From: Oenanthe sinensis
Lineage: Eukaryota; Streptophyta; Magnoliopsida; Apiales; Apiaceae
Direction: 5' to 3'
DNA: 64,000 nucleotides
NCBI GenBank assembly: GCA_028671895.1
Contig: CM053802.1
Coordinates: forward strand, 31,472,201-31,536,200
Below the pieces are notes generated by a model, which saw only the letters and a program-made list of their open reading frames with translations, searched no databases and was not told the DNA's origin. Position numbers and translations under genes: made by a program. The first letter of the stretch is position 1. Each line of letters starts with the position of its first letter. This document shows, in pieces, positions 21,921 to 36,428 of the stretch.

Positions 21921-24199
21921 ACTCTTGTAGGATCAATCTTGGCTCATTTGAACTTGAAAACAATTCCTAACAACTTGAGGCTTTAATCTTGACTCGTTCA
22001 AACTTGAAAATAGTTTGTAGCTTCATTCTTGACTCGTTTCAACTTGAAAACAACTTGTACACTCTTGTAGGATCAATCTTGGCTCATTTGAACTTGAAAA
22101 CAATTCCTAACAACTTGAGGCTTTAATCTTGACTCGTTCAAACTTGAAAATAGTTTGTAGCTTCATGCTTGACTCGTTTCAACTTGAAAACAACTTGTAC
22201 ACTCTTGTAGAATCAATCTTGGCACATTTGAACCTGAAAACAATTCCTAACAATTTGAGGCTTCATTCTTGACTCGTTAACACTTGAAAACAGTTTGTAA
22301 CTTCATTCTTGACTCGTTTCAACATGAAAACAACTTCTAAACTCTTGTAGGATCAATCTTGGCTCATTTGAACTTGAAAACAATTCCTAACAACTTGAGG
22401 CTTTAATCTTGACTCCTTCAAACTTGAAAATAGTTTGTAGCTTCATTCTTGACTCGTTTCAACTTGAAAACAACTTGTACACTCTTGTAGAATCAATCTT
22501 GGCACATTTGAACCTGAAAACAATTCCTAACAATTTGAGGCTTCATTCTTGACTCGTTAACACTTGAAAACAGTTTGTAGCTTCATTCTTGACTCGTTTC
22601 AACTTGAAAACAACTTGTACACTCTTGTAGGATCAATCTTGGCTCATTTGAACTTGAAAACAATTCCTAACAACTTGAGGCTTTAATCTTGACTCGTTCA
22701 AACTTGAAAATAGTTTGTAGCTTCATTCTTGACTCGTTTCAACTTGAAAACAACTTGTACACTCTTGTAGGATCAATCTTGGCTCATTTGAACTTGAAAA
22801 CAATTCCTAACAACTTGAGGCGTTAATCTTGACTCGTTCAAACTTGAAAATAGTTTGTAGCTTCATTCTTGACTCGTTAACACTTGAAAACAGTTTGTAG
22901 CTTCATTCTTGACTCGTTTCAACTTGAAAACAACTTGTACACTCTTGTAGGATCAATCTTGGCTCATTTGAACTTGAAAACAATTCCTAACAACATGAGG
23001 CTTTAATCTTGACTCGTTCAAACTTGAAAAGAGTTTGTAGCTTCATTCTTGACTCGTTTCAACTTGAAAACAACTTGTACACTCTTGTAGAATCAATCTT
23101 GGCACATTTGAACCTGAAAACAATTCCTAACAATTTGAGGCTTCATTCTTGACTCGTTAACACTTGAAAACAGTTTGTAACTTCATTCTTGACTCGTTTC
23201 AACATGAAAACAACTTGTACACTCTTGTAGGATCAATCTTGGCTCATTTGAACTTGAAAACAATTCCTAACAACTTGAGGCTTTAATCTTGACTCGTTCA
23301 AACTTGAAAATAGTTTGTAGCTTCATTCTTGACTCGTTTCAACTTGAAAACAACTTGTACACTCTTGTAGGATCAATCTTGGCTCATTTGAACTTGAAAA
23401 CAATTCCTAACAACTTGAGGCTTTAATCTTGACTCGTTCAAACTTGAAAATAGTTTGTAGCTTCATGTTTGACTCGTTTCAACTTGAAAACAACTTGTAC
23501 ACTCTTGTAGAATCAATCTTGGCACATTTGAACCTGAAAACAATTCCTAACAATTTGAGGCTTCATTCTTGACTCGTTAACACTTGAAAACAGTTTGTAA
23601 CTTCATTCTTGACTCGTTTCAACATGAAAACAACTTCTAAACTCTTGTAGGATCAATCTTGGCTCATTTGAACTTGAAAACAATTCCTAACAACTTGAGG
23701 CTTCAATCTTGACTCCTTCAAACTTGAAAATAGTTTGTAGCTTCATTCTTGACTCGTTTCAACTTGAAAACAACTTGTACACTCTTGTAGAATCAATCTT
23801 GGCACATTTGAACCTGAAAACAATTCCTAACAATTTGAGGCTTCATTCTTGACTCGTTAACACTTGAAAACAGTTTGTAGCTTCATTCTTGACTCGTTTC
23901 AACTTGAAAACAACTTGTACACTCTTGTAGGATCAATCTTGGTCATTTGAACTTGAAAACAATTCCTAACAACTTGAGGCTTTAATCTTGACTCGTTCAA
24001 ACTTGAAAATAGTTTGTAGCTTCATTCTTGACTCGTTTCAACTTGAAAACAACTTGTACACTCTTGTAGAATCAATCTTGGCACATTTGAACCTGAAAAC
24101 AATTCCTAACAATTTGAGGCTTCATTCTTGACTCGTTAACACTTGAAAACAGTTTGAAGCTTCATTCTAGACTCGTTTCAACATGAAAACAACTTGTAA
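21921..24199 (+). repeat. 2,279-bp tandem duplication, copy 1
   Basis: Sixteen units (14 of 140, one 180, one 139) duplicated at once. Shared rare marks are GGCGTTAATC (22821/25100), TTCATGTTTGAC (about 23464/25743), GGCTTCAATC (about 23700/25979) and the one-base loss GGTCATTTG (23941/26220). All are offset by exactly 2,279. Confidence 0.86.
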
Positions 24200-26478
24200 A
24201 CTCTTGTAGGATCAATCTTGGCTCATTTGAACTTGAAAACAATTCCTAACAACTTGAGGCTTTAATCTTGACTCGTTCAAACTTGAAAATAGTTTGTAGC
24301 TTCATTCTTGACTCGTTTCAACTTGAAAACAACTTGTACACTCTTGTAGGATCAATCTTGGCTCATTTGAACTTGAAAACAATTCCTAACAACTTGAGGC
24401 TTTAATCTTGACTCGTTCAAACTTGAAAATAGTTTGTAGCTTCATGCTTGACTCGTTTCAACTTGAAAACAACTTGTACACTCTTGTAGAATCAATCTTG
24501 GCACATTTGAACCTGAAAACAATTCCTAACAATTTGAGGCTTCATTCTTGACTCGTTAACACTTGAAAACAGTTTGTAACTTCATTCTTGACTCGTTTCA
24601 ACATGAAAACAACTTCTAAACTCTTGTAGGATCAATCTTGGCTCATTTGAACTTGAAAACAATTCCTAACAACTTGAGGCTTTAATCTTGACTCCTTCAA
24701 ACTTGAAAATAGTTTGTAGCTTCATTCTTGACTCGTTTCAACTTGAAAACAACTTGTACACTCTTGTAGAATCAATCTTGGCACATTTGAACCTGAAAAC
24801 AATTCCTAACAATTTGAGGCTTCATTCTTGACTCGTTAACACTTGAAAACAGTTTGTAGCTTCATTCTTGACTCGTTTCAACTTGAAAACAACTTGTACA
24901 CTCTTGTAGGATCAATCTTGGCTCATTTGAACTTGAAAACAATTCCTAACAACTTGAGGCTTTAATCTTGACTCGTTCAAACTTGAAAATAGTTTGTAGC
25001 TTCATTCTTGACTCGTTTCAACTTGAAAACAACTTGTACACTCTTGTAGGATCAATCTTGGCTCATTTGAACTTGAAAACAATTCCTAACAACTTGAGGC
25101 GTTAATCTTGACTCGTTCAAACTTGAAAATAGTTTGTAGCTTCATTCTTGACTCGTTAACACTTGAAAACAGTTTGTAGCTTCATTCTTGACTCGTTTCA
25201 ACTTGAAAACAACTTGTACACTCTTGTAGGATCAATCTTGGCTCATTTGAACTTGAAAACAATTCCTAACAACATGAGGCTTTAATCTTGACTCGTTCAA
25301 ACTTGAAAAGAGTTTGTAGCTTCATTCTTGACTCGTTTCAACTTGAAAACAACTTGTACACTCTTGTAGAATCAATCTTGGCACATTTGAACCTGAAAAC
25401 AATTCCTAACAATTTGAGGCTTCATTCTTGACTCGTTAACACTTGAAAACAGTTTGTAACTTCATTCTTGACTCGTTTCAACATGAAAACAACTTGTACA
25501 CTCTTGTAGGATCAATCTTGGCTCATTTGAACTTGAAAACAATTCCTAACAACTTGAGGCTTTAATCTTGACTCGTTCAAACTTGAAAATAGTTTGTAGC
25601 TTCATTCTTGACTCGTTTCAACTTGAAAACAACTTGTACACTCTTGTAGGATCAATCTTGGCTCATTTGAACTTGAAAACAATTCCTAACAACTTGAGGC
25701 TTTAATCTTGACTCGTTCAAACTTGAAAATAGTTTGTAGCTTCATGTTTGACTCGTTTCAACTTGAAAACAACTTGTACACTCTTGTAGAATCAATCTTG
25801 GCACATTTGAACCTGAAAACAATTCCTAACAATTTGAGGCTTCATTCTTGACTCGTTAACACTTGAAAACAGTTTGTAACTTCATTCTTGACTCGTTTCA
25901 ACATGAAAACAACTTCTAAACTCTTGTAGGATCAATCTTGGCTCATTTGAACTTGAAAACAATTCCTAACAACTTGAGGCTTCAATCTTGACTCCTTCAA
26001 ACTTGAAAATAGTTTGTAGCTTCATTCTTGACTCGTTTCAACTTGAAAACAACTTGTACACTCTTGTAGAATCAATCTTGGCACATTTGAACCTGAAAAC
26101 AATTCCTAACAATTTGAGGCTTCATTCTTGACTCGTTAACACTTGAAAACAGTTTGTAGCTTCATTCTTGACTCGTTTCAACTTGAAAACAACTTGTACA
26201 CTCTTGTAGGATCAATCTTGGTCATTTGAACTTGAAAACAATTCCTAACAACTTGAGGCTTTAATCTTGACTCGTTCAAACTTGAAAATAGTTTGTAGCT
26301 TCATTCTTGACTCGTTTCAACTTGAAAACAACTTGTACACTCTTGTAGAATCAATCTTGGCACATTTGAACCTGAAAACAATTCCTAACAATTTGAGGCT
26401 TCATTCTTGACTCGTTAACACTTGAAAACAGTTTGAAGCTTCATTCTAGACTCGTTTCAACATGAAAACAACTTGTAA
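24200..26478 (+). repeat. 2,279-bp tandem duplication, copy 2
   Basis: Second copy. The exchange lies in 24200-24274, within the unit at 24147: that unit has the TTTGAAGC/GTAAACTC front of the 26426 unit and the GACTCGTTCAAAC tail of the 21868 unit. I noticed no differences between copies. Confidence 0.84.
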
Positions 26479-27435
26479 ACTCTTGTAGGATCAATCTTGG
26501 CTCATTTGAACTTGAAAACAATTCCTAACAACTTGAGGCTTTAATCTTGACTCCTTCAAACTTGGAAACAGTTGTAGCTGCATTCTTGACTCGTTTCAAC
26601 ATGAAAACAACTTGTACACTCTTGTAGGATCAATCTTGGAACATTTGAACCTGAAAACAATTCCTAACAATTTGAAGCTTCATTCTTGACTCGTTCACAC
26701 TTGAAAATAGTTTGTAGCTTCATTATTGACTCGTTTCAACATGAAAACAACTTGTACACTCTTGTAGGATCACTCTTGGCTCATTTGAACTTGAAAACAA
26801 TTCCTAACAACTTGAGGCTTTAATCTTGACTCGTTCAAACTTGAAAATAGTTTGTAGCTTCATTCTTGACTCGTTTCAACTTGAAAACAACTTGTACACT
26901 TTTATAGAATCAATCTTGGCACATTTGAACCTGAAAACAATTCCTAACAATTTGAGGCTTCATTCTTGACTCGTTAACACTTGAAAACAGTTTGTAACTA
27001 CATTCTTGACTCGTTTCAACATGAAAATAACTTGTACACTCTTGTAGGATCAATCTTGGCTCATTTGAACTTGAAAACAATTCCTAACAACTTGAGGCTT
27101 TAATCTTGACTCGTTCAAACTTGAAAATAGTTTGTAGCTTCATTCTTGACTCGTTTCAACTTGAAAACAACTTGTACACTCTTGTAGAATCAATCTTGGC
27201 ACATTTGAACCTGAAAACAATTCCTAACAATTTGAGGCTTCATTCTTGACTCGTTAACACTTGAAAACAGTTTGTAACTTCATTCTTGACTCGTTTCAAC
27301 ATGAAAACAACTTGTACACTCTTGTAGGATCAATCTTGGCTCATTTGAACTTGAAAACAATTCCTAACAACTTGAGGCTTTAATCTTGACTCGTTCAAAC
27401 TTGAAAATAGTTTGTAGCTTCATTCTTGACTCGTT
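26290..27435 (+). repeat. 1.15-kb block repeated 2,139 bp away, copy 1
   Basis: Includes the CTGCATTC form of the CAGTTGTAG unit at 26566. It recurs at 28429-29574. Mismatches seen: GTAACTAC/GTAACTTC (26985/29124), GAACCTG/GAATCTG (near 29068), TTCTTGAC/TTCTCGAC (27265/29404) and GGATCAATC/GGATCACTC. The offset equals the period at 2.6-6.9 kb. Confidence 0.72.
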
Positions 27436-28428
27436 TCAACTTGAAAACAACTTGTACACTCTTGTAGGATCAATCTTGGCTCATTTGAACTTGAAAACAA
27501 TTCCTAACAACTTGAGGCTTTAATCTTGACTCGTTCAAACTTGAAAATAGTTTGTAGCTTCATGCTTGACTCGTTTCAACTTGAAAACAACTTGTACACT
27601 CTTGTAGAATCAATCTTGGCACATTTGAACCTGAAAACAATTCCTAACAATTTGAGGCTTCATTCTTGACTCGTTAACACTTGAAAACAGTTTGTAACTT
27701 CATTCTTGACTCGTTTCAACATGAAAACAACTTCTAAACTCTTGTAGGATCAATCTTGGCTCATTTGAACTTGAAAACAATTCCTAACAACTTGAGGCTT
27801 CAATCTTGACTCCTTCAAACTTGAAAATAGTTTGTAGCTTCATTCTTGACTCGTTTCAACTTGAAAACAACTTGTACACTCTTGTAGAATCAATCTTGGC
27901 ACATTTGAACCTGAAAACAATTCCTAACAATTTGAGGCTTCATTCTTGACTCGTTAACACTTGAAAACAGTTTGTAGCTTCATTCTTGACTCGTTTCAAC
28001 TTGAAAACAACTTGTACACTCTTGTAGGATCAATCTTGGCTCATTTGAACTTGAAAACAATTCCTAACAACTTGAGGCTTTAATCTTGACTCGTTCAAAC
28101 TTGAAAATAGTTTGTAGCTTCATTCTTGACTCGTTTCAACTTGAAAACAACTTGTACACTCTTGTAGGATCAATCTTGGCTCATTTGAACTTGAAAACAA
28201 TTCCTAACAACTTGAGGCGTTAATCTTGACTCGTTCAAACTTGAAAATAGTTTGTAGCTTCATTCTTGACTCGTTAACACTTGAAAACAGTTTGTAGCTT
28301 CATTCTTGACTCGTTTCAACTTGAAAACAACTTGTACACTCTTGTAGGATCAATCTTGGCTCATTTGAACTTGAAAACAATTCCTAACAACATGAGGCTT
28401 TAATCTTGACTCGTTCAAACTTGAAAAG

Positions 28429-29574
28429 AGTTTGTAGCTTCATTCTTGACTCGTTTCAACTTGAAAACAACTTGTACACTCTTGTAGAATCAATCTTGGC
28501 ACATTTGAACCTGAAAACAATTCCTAACAATTTGAGGCTTCATTCTTGACTCGTTAACACTTGAAAACAGTTTGAAGCTTCATTCTAGACTCGTTTCAAC
28601 ATGAAAACAACTTGTAAACTCTTGTAGGATCAATCTTGGCTCATTTGAACTTGAAAACAATTCCTAACAACTTGAGGCTTTAATCTTGACTCCTTCAAAC
28701 TTGGAAACAGTTGTAGCTGCATTCTTGACTCGTTTCAACATGAAAACAACTTGTACACTCTTGTAGGATCAATCTTGGAACATTTGAACCTGAAAACAAT
28801 TCCTAACAATTTGAAGCTTCATTCTTGACTCGTTCACACTTGAAAATAGTTTGTAGCTTCATTATTGACTCGTTTCAACATGAAAACAACTTGTACACTC
28901 TTGTAGGATCACTCTTGGCTCATTTGAACTTGAAAACAATTCCTAACAACTTGAGGCTTTAATCTTGACTCGTTCAAACTTGAAAATAGTTTGTAGCTTC
29001 ATTCTTGACTCGTTTCAACTTGAAAACAACTTGTACACTTTTATAGAATCAATCTTGGCACATTTGAATCTGAAAACAATTCCTAACAATTTGAGGCTTC
29101 ATTCTTGACTCGTTAACACTTGAAAACAGTTTGTAACTTCATTCTTGACTCGTTTCAACATGAAAATAACTTGTACACTCTTGTAGGATCAATCTTGGCT
29201 CATTTGAACTTGAAAACAATTCCTAACAACTTGAGGCTTTAATCTTGACTCGTTCAAACTTGAAAATAGTTTGTAGCTTCATTCTTGACTCGTTTCAACT
29301 TGAAAACAACTTGTACACTCTTGTAGAATCAATCTTGGCACATTTGAACCTGAAAACAATTCCTAACAATTTGAGGCTTCATTCTTGACTCGTTAACACT
29401 TGAAAACAGTTTGTAACTTCATTCTCGACTCGTTTCAACATGAAAACAACTTGTACACTCTTGTAGGATCACTCTTGGCTCATTTGAACTTGAAAACAAT
29501 TCCTAACAACTTGAGGCTTTAATCTTGACTCGTTCAAACTTGAAAATAGTTTGTAGCTTCATTCTTGACTCGTT
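28429..29574 (+). repeat. 1.15-kb block, copy 2
   Basis: Second copy of 26290-27435. It ends where a 180-bp unit begins (29544) in place of the plain unit at 27405. The segment 28705-29862 also resembles 34321-35478 at an offset of 5,616 bp. Confidence 0.7.
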
Positions 29575-32013
29575 AACACTTGAAAACAGTTTGTAGCTTC
29601 ATTCTTGACTCGTTTCAACTTGAAAACAACTTGTACACTCTTGTAGGATCAATCTTGGCTCATTTGAACTTGAAAACAATTCCTAACAACTTGAGGCTTT
29701 AATCTTGACTCCTTCAAACTTGGAAACAGTTGTAGCTTCATTCTTGACTCGTTTCAACATGAAAACAACTTGTACACTCTTGTAGGATCAATCTTGGAAC
29801 ATTTGAACCTGAAAACAATTCCTAACAATTTGAAGCTTCATTCTTGACTCGTTCACACTTGAAAATAGTTTGTAGCTTCATTCTTGACTCGGTTCAACAT
29901 GAAAACAACTTGTACACTCTTGTAGGAACAATCTTGGCTCATTTGAACTTGAAAACAATTCCTAGCAACTTGAGGCTTTAATCTTGACTCGTTCAAACTT
30001 GAAAATAGTTTGTAGCTTCATTCTTGACTCGTTTCAACTTGAAAACAACTTGTACACTTTTATAGAATCAATCTTGGCACATTTGAACCTGAAAACAATT
30101 CCTAACAATTTGAGGCTTCATTCTTGACTCGTTAACACTTGAAAACAGTTTGTAACTACATTCTTGACTCGTTTCAACATGAAAATAACTTGTACACTCT
30201 TGTAGGATCAATCTTGGCTCATTTGAACTTGAAAACAATTCCTAACAACTTGAGGCTTTAATCTTGACTCGTTCAAACTTGAAAATAGTTTGTAGCTTCA
30301 TTCTTGACTCGTTTCAACTTGAAAACAACTTGTACACTCTTGTAGAATCAATCTTGGCACATTTGAACCTGAAAACAATTCCTAACAATTTGAGGCTTCA
30401 TTCTTGACTCGTTAACACTTGAAAACAGTTTGTAACTTCATTCTTGACTCGTTTCAACATGAAAACAACTTGTACACTCTTGTAGGATCAATCTTGGCTC
30501 ATTTGAACTTGAAAACAATTCCTAACAACTTGAGGCTTTAATCTTGACTCGTTCAAACTTGAAAATAGTTTGTAGCTTCATTCTTGACTCGTTTCAACTT
30601 GAAAACAACTTGTACACTCTTGTAGGATCAATCTTGGCTCATTTGAACTTGAAAACAATTCCTAACAACTTGAGGCTTTAATCTTGACTCCTTCAAACTT
30701 GAAAATAGTTTGTAACTTCATTCTTGACTCGTTTCAACTTGAAAACAACTTGTACACTCTTGTAGAATCAATCTTGGCACATTTGAACCTGAAAACAATT
30801 CCTAACAATTTGAGGCTTCATTCTTGACTCGTTAACACTTGAAAACAGTTTGTAGCTTCATTCTTGACTCGTTTCAACTTGAAAACAACTTGTACACTCT
30901 TGTAGGATCAATCTTGGCTCATTTGAACTTGAAAACAATTCCTAACAACTTGAGGCTTTAATCTTGACTCGTTCAAACTTGAAAATAGTTTGTAGCTTCA
31001 TTCTTGACTCGTTTCAACTTGAAAACAACTTGTACACTCTTGTAGGATCAATCTTGGCTCATTTGAACTTGAAAACAATTCCTAACAACTTGAGGCGTTA
31101 ATCTTGACTCGTTCAAACTTGAAAATAGTTTGTAGCTTCATTCTTGACTCGTTAACACTTGAAAACAGTTTGTAGCTTCATTCTTGACTCGTTTCAACTT
31201 GAAAACAACTTGTACACTCTTGTAGGATCAATCTTGGCTCATTTGAACTTGAAAACAATTCCTAACAACATGAGGCTTTAATCTTGACTCGTTCAAACTT
31301 GAAAAGAGTTTGTAGCTTCATTCTTGACTCGTTTCAACTTGAAAACAACTTGTACACTCTTGTAGAATCAATCTTGGCACATTTGAACCTGAAAACAATT
31401 CCTAACAATTTGAGGCTTCATTCTTGACTCGTTAACACTTGAAAACAGTTTGAAGCTTCATTCTAGACTCGTTTCAACATGAAAACAACTTGTAAACTCT
31501 TGTAGGATCAATCTTGGCTCATTTGAACTTGAAAACAATTCCTAACAACTTGAGGCTTTAATCTTGACTCCTTCAAACTTGGAAACAGTTGTAGCTTCAT
31601 TCTTGACTCGTTTCAACATGAAAACAACTTGTACACTCTTGTAGGATCAATCTTGGAACATTTGAACCTGAAAACAATTCCTAACAATTTGAAGCTTCAT
31701 TCTTGACTCGTTCACACTTGAAAATAGTTTGTAGCTTCATTATTGACTCGTTTCAACATGAAAACAACTTGTACACTCTTATAGGATCACTCTTGGCTCA
31801 TTTGAACTTGAAAACAATTCCTAACAACTTGAGGCTTTAATCTTGACTCGTTCAAACTTGAAAATAGTTTGTAGCTTCATTCTTGACTCGTTTCAACTTG
31901 AAAACAACTTGTACACTTTTATAGAATCAATCTTGGCACATTTGAACCTGAAAACAATTCCTAACAATTTGAGGCTTCATTCTTGACTCGTTAACACTTG
32001 AAAACAGTTTGTA
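29473..32013 (+). repeat. 2.54-kb block repeated 2,738 bp away, copy 1
   Basis: Order of units: 180 (29544), 139 (29724), GACTCGGTTC (29863), then GTAACTAC (30143), GGCGTTAATC (31096), 180 (31123), AAAGAG (31303), TTTGAAGC (31443), 139 (31583). It recurs at 32211-34751. Mismatches: GTAACTTC/GTAGCTTC (30703/33441), TTCATTC/TGCATTC (31583/34321), TTATAGGATC/TTGTAGGATC (near 31791/34529). Confidence 0.74.
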
Positions 32014-32210
32014 GCTTCATTCTTGACTCGTTTCAACATGAAAACAACTTGTACACTCTTGTAGGATCAATCTTGGCTCATTTGAACTTGAAAACAATTC
32101 CTAACAACTTGAGGCTTTAATCTTGACTCGTTCAAACTTGAAAATAGTTTGTAGCTTCATTCTTGACTCGTTTCAACTTGAAAACAACTTGTACACTCTT
32201 GTAGGATCAA

Positions 32211-34751
32211 TCTTGGCTCATTTGAACTTGAAAACAATTCCTAACAACTTGAGGCTTTAATCTTGACTCGTTCAAACTTGAAAATAGTTTGTAGCTTCAT
32301 TCTTGACTCGTTAACACTTGAAAACAGTTTGTAGCTTCATTCTTGACTCGTTTCAACTTGAAAACAACTTGTACACTCTTGTAGGATCAATCTTGGCTCA
32401 TTTGAACTTGAAAACAATTCCTAACAACTTGAGGCTTTAATCTTGACTCCTTCAAACTTGGAAACAGTTGTAGCTTCATTCTTGACTCGTTTCAACATGA
32501 AAACAACTTGTACACTCTTGTAGGATCAATCTTGGAACATTTGAACCTGAAAACAATTCCTAACAATTTGAAGCTTCATTCTTGACTCGTTCACACTTGA
32601 AAATAGTTTGTAGCTTCATTCTTGACTCGGTTCAACATGAAAACAACTTGTACACTCTTGTAGGAACAATCTTGGCTCATTTGAACTTGAAAACAATTCC
32701 TAGCAACTTGAGGCTTTAATCTTGACTCGTTCAAACTTGAAAATAGTTTGTAGCTTCATTCTTGACTCGTTTCAACTTGAAAACAACTTGTACACTTTTA
32801 TAGAATCAATCTTGGCACATTTGAACCTGAAAACAATTCCTAACAATTTGAGGCTTCATTCTTGACTCGTTAACACTTGAAAACAGTTTGTAACTACATT
32901 CTTGACTCGTTTCAACATGAAAATAACTTGTACACTCTTGTAGGATCAATCTTGGCTCATTTGAACTTGAAAACAATTCCTAACAACTTGAGGCTTTAAT
33001 CTTGACTCGTTCAAACTTGAAAATAGTTTGTAGCTTCATTCTTGACTCGTTTCAACTTGAAAACAACTTGTACACTCTTGTAGAATCAATCTTGGCACAT
33101 TTGAACCTGAAAACAATTCCTAACAATTTGAGGCTTCATTCTTGACTCGTTAACACTTGAAAACAGTTTGTAACTTCATTCTTGACTCGTTTCAACATGA
33201 AAACAACTTGTACACTCTTGTAGGATCAATCTTGGCTCATTTGAACTTGAAAACAATTCCTAACAACTTGAGGCTTTAATCTTGACTCGTTCAAACTTGA
33301 AAATAGTTTGTAGCTTCATTCTTGACTCGTTTCAACTTGAAAACAACTTGTACACTCTTGTAGGATCAATCTTGGCTCATTTGAACTTGAAAACAATTCC
33401 TAACAACTTGAGGCTTTAATCTTGACTCCTTCAAACTTGAAAATAGTTTGTAGCTTCATTCTTGACTCGTTTCAACTTGAAAACAACTTGTACACTCTTG
33501 TAGAATCAATCTTGGCACATTTGAACCTGAAAACAATTCCTAACAATTTGAGGCTTCATTCTTGACTCGTTAACACTTGAAAACAGTTTGTAGCTTCATT
33601 CTTGACTCGTTTCAACTTGAAAACAACTTGTACACTCTTGTAGGATCAATCTTGGCTCATTTGAACTTGAAAACAATTCCTAACAACTTGAGGCTTTAAT
33701 CTTGACTCGTTCAAACTTGAAAATAGTTTGTAGCTTCATTCTTGACTCGTTTCAACTTGAAAACAACTTGTACACTCTTGTAGGATCAATCTTGGCTCAT
33801 TTGAACTTGAAAACAATTCCTAACAACTTGAGGCGTTAATCTTGACTCGTTCAAACTTGAAAATAGTTTGTAGCTTCATTCTTGACTCGTTAACACTTGA
33901 AAACAGTTTGTAGCTTCATTCTTGACTCGTTTCAACTTGAAAACAACTTGTACACTCTTGTAGGATCAATCTTGGCTCATTTGAACTTGAAAACAATTCC
34001 TAACAACATGAGGCTTTAATCTTGACTCGTTCAAACTTGAAAAGAGTTTGTAGCTTCATTCTTGACTCGTTTCAACTTGAAAACAACTTGTACACTCTTG
34101 TAGAATCAATCTTGGCACATTTGAACCTGAAAACAATTCCTAACAATTTGAGGCTTCATTCTTGACTCGTTAACACTTGAAAACAGTTTGAAGCTTCATT
34201 CTAGACTCGTTTCAACATGAAAACAACTTGTAAACTCTTGTAGGATCAATCTTGGCTCATTTGAACTTGAAAACAATTCCTAACAACTTGAGGCTTTAAT
34301 CTTGACTCCTTCAAACTTGGAAACAGTTGTAGCTGCATTCTTGACTCGTTTCAACATGAAAACAACTTGTACACTCTTGTAGGATCAATCTTGGAACATT
34401 TGAACCTGAAAACAATTCCTAACAATTTGAAGCTTCATTCTTGACTCGTTCACACTTGAAAATAGTTTGTAGCTTCATTATTGACTCGTTTCAACATGAA
34501 AACAACTTGTACACTCTTGTAGGATCACTCTTGGCTCATTTGAACTTGAAAACAATTCCTAACAACTTGAGGCTTTAATCTTGACTCGTTCAAACTTGAA
34601 AATAGTTTGTAGCTTCATTCTTGACTCGTTTCAACTTGAAAACAACTTGTACACTTTTATAGAATCAATCTTGGCACATTTGAACCTGAAAACAATTCAT
34701 AACAATTTGAGGCTTCATTCTTGACTCGTTAACACTTGAAAACAGTTTGTA
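32211..34751 (+). repeat. 2.54-kb block, copy 2
   Basis: Second copy of 29473-32013. Most of it also forms the left half of the 4,527-bp duplication that follows. The segment therefore exists in three versions: about 29.5, 32.2 and 36.9 kb. Confidence 0.73.
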
Positions 34752-35758
34752 ACTTCATTCTTGACTCGTTTCAACATGAAAATAACTTGTACACTCTTGT
34801 AGGATCAATCTTGGCTCATTTGAACTTGAAAACAATTCCTAACAACTTGAGGCTTTAATCTTGACTCGTTCAAACTTGAAAATAGTTTGTAGCTTCATTC
34901 TTGACTCGTTTCAACTTGAAAACAACTTGTACACTCTTGTAGAATCAATCTTGGCACATTTGAACCTGAAAACAATTCCTAACAATTTGAGGCTTCATTC
35001 TTGACTCGTTAACACTTGAAAACAGTTTGTAACTTCATTCTCGACTCGTTTCAACATGAAAACAACTTGTACACTCTTGTAGGATCACTCTTGGCTCATT
35101 TGAACTTGAAAACAATTCCTAACAACTTGAGGCTTTAATCTTGACTCGTTCAAACTTGAAAATAGTTTGTAGCTTCATTCTTGACTCGTTAACACTTGAA
35201 AACAGTTTGTAGCTTCATTCTTGACTCGTTTCAACTTGAAAACAACTTGTACACTCTTGTAGGATCAATCTTGGCTCATTTGAACTTGAAAACAATTCCT
35301 AACAACTTGAGGCTTTAATCTTGACTCCTTCAAACTTGGAAACAGTTGTAGCTTCATTCTTGACTCGTTTCAACATGAAAACAACTTGTACACTCTTGTA
35401 GGATCAATCTTGGAACATTTGAACCTGAAAACAATTCCTAACAATTTGAAGCTTCATTCTTGACTCGTTCACACTTGAAAATAGTTTGTAGCTTCATTCT
35501 TGACTCGGTTCAACATGAAAACAACTTGTACACTCTTGTAGGAACAATCTTGGCTCATTTGAACTTGAAAACAATTCCTAGCAACTTGAGGCTTTAATCT
35601 TGACTCGTTCAAACTTGAAAATAGTTTGTAGCTTCATTCTTGACTCGTTTCAACTTGAAAACAACTTGTACACTCATGTAGAATCAATCTTGGCACCTTT
35701 GAACCTGAAAACAATTCCTAACAATTTGAGGCTGCATTCTTGACTCGTTAACACTTGA

Positions 35759-35869
35759 AAACAGTTTGAAAACAACTTGTACACTCTTGTAGGATCAATC
35801 TTGGCTCATTTGAACTTGAAAACAATTCCTAACAACTTGAGGATTTAATCTTGACTCGTTCAAACTTGA
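35759..35869 (+). repeat. 111-bp unit with 29-bp deletion
   Basis: A is cut to about 11 bp: AAACAGTTTGA runs directly into AAACAACTTG. The parent form (as at 17212) has TTGAA at both ends of the missing 29 bp, so the junction sits in a 5-bp microhomology. The next unit is the CTCTGTAGG unit. The preceding C has TGCATTC, as in the parents at 13814 and 17212. Confidence 0.88.
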
Positions 35870-36428
35870 AAATAGTTTGTAGCTTCATTCTTGACTCGGT
35901 ACAACATGAAAATAACTTGTAAACTCTGTAGGATCAATCTTGGCTCATTTGAACTTGAAAACAATTCGTAAGAATTTGAGGCTTCATTCTTGATTCGTTC
36001 AAACTTGAAAACTATTTGTAGTTTCATTCTTGACTCGTTTAAACATGAAAACAACTTGTACACTCTTCTAGGATCAATCTTGGCTCATTTGACCTTGAAA
36101 ACAATTCCTAACAACTTGAGGCTTTAATCTTGACTCGTTCAAACTTGAAAATAGTTTGTAGCTTCATGCTTGACTCGTTTCAACTTGAAAACAACTTGTA
36201 CACTCTTGTAGAATCAATCTTGGCTCATTTGAACCTGAAAACAATTCCTAACAATTTGAGGCTTCATTCTTGACTCGTTCACACTTGAAAACAGTTTGTA
36301 GCCTCATTCTTGACTCGTTTCAACATGAAAACAACTTCTAAACTCTTGTAGGATCAATCTTGGCTCATCTGAACTTGAAAACAATTCCTAACAACTTGAG
36401 GCTTTAATCTTGACTCGTTCAAACTTGA
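35870..36428 (+). repeat. CTCTGTAGG cassette, copy 5
   Basis: Units at 35870 (139 bp), 36009, 36149 and 36289. Private to copies 5 and 6 are GATTCGTTC in the C tail before 36009 and GGCTCATCTG in the last unit. The stop-free minus-strand stretch is 35860-36063. Confidence 0.83.
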
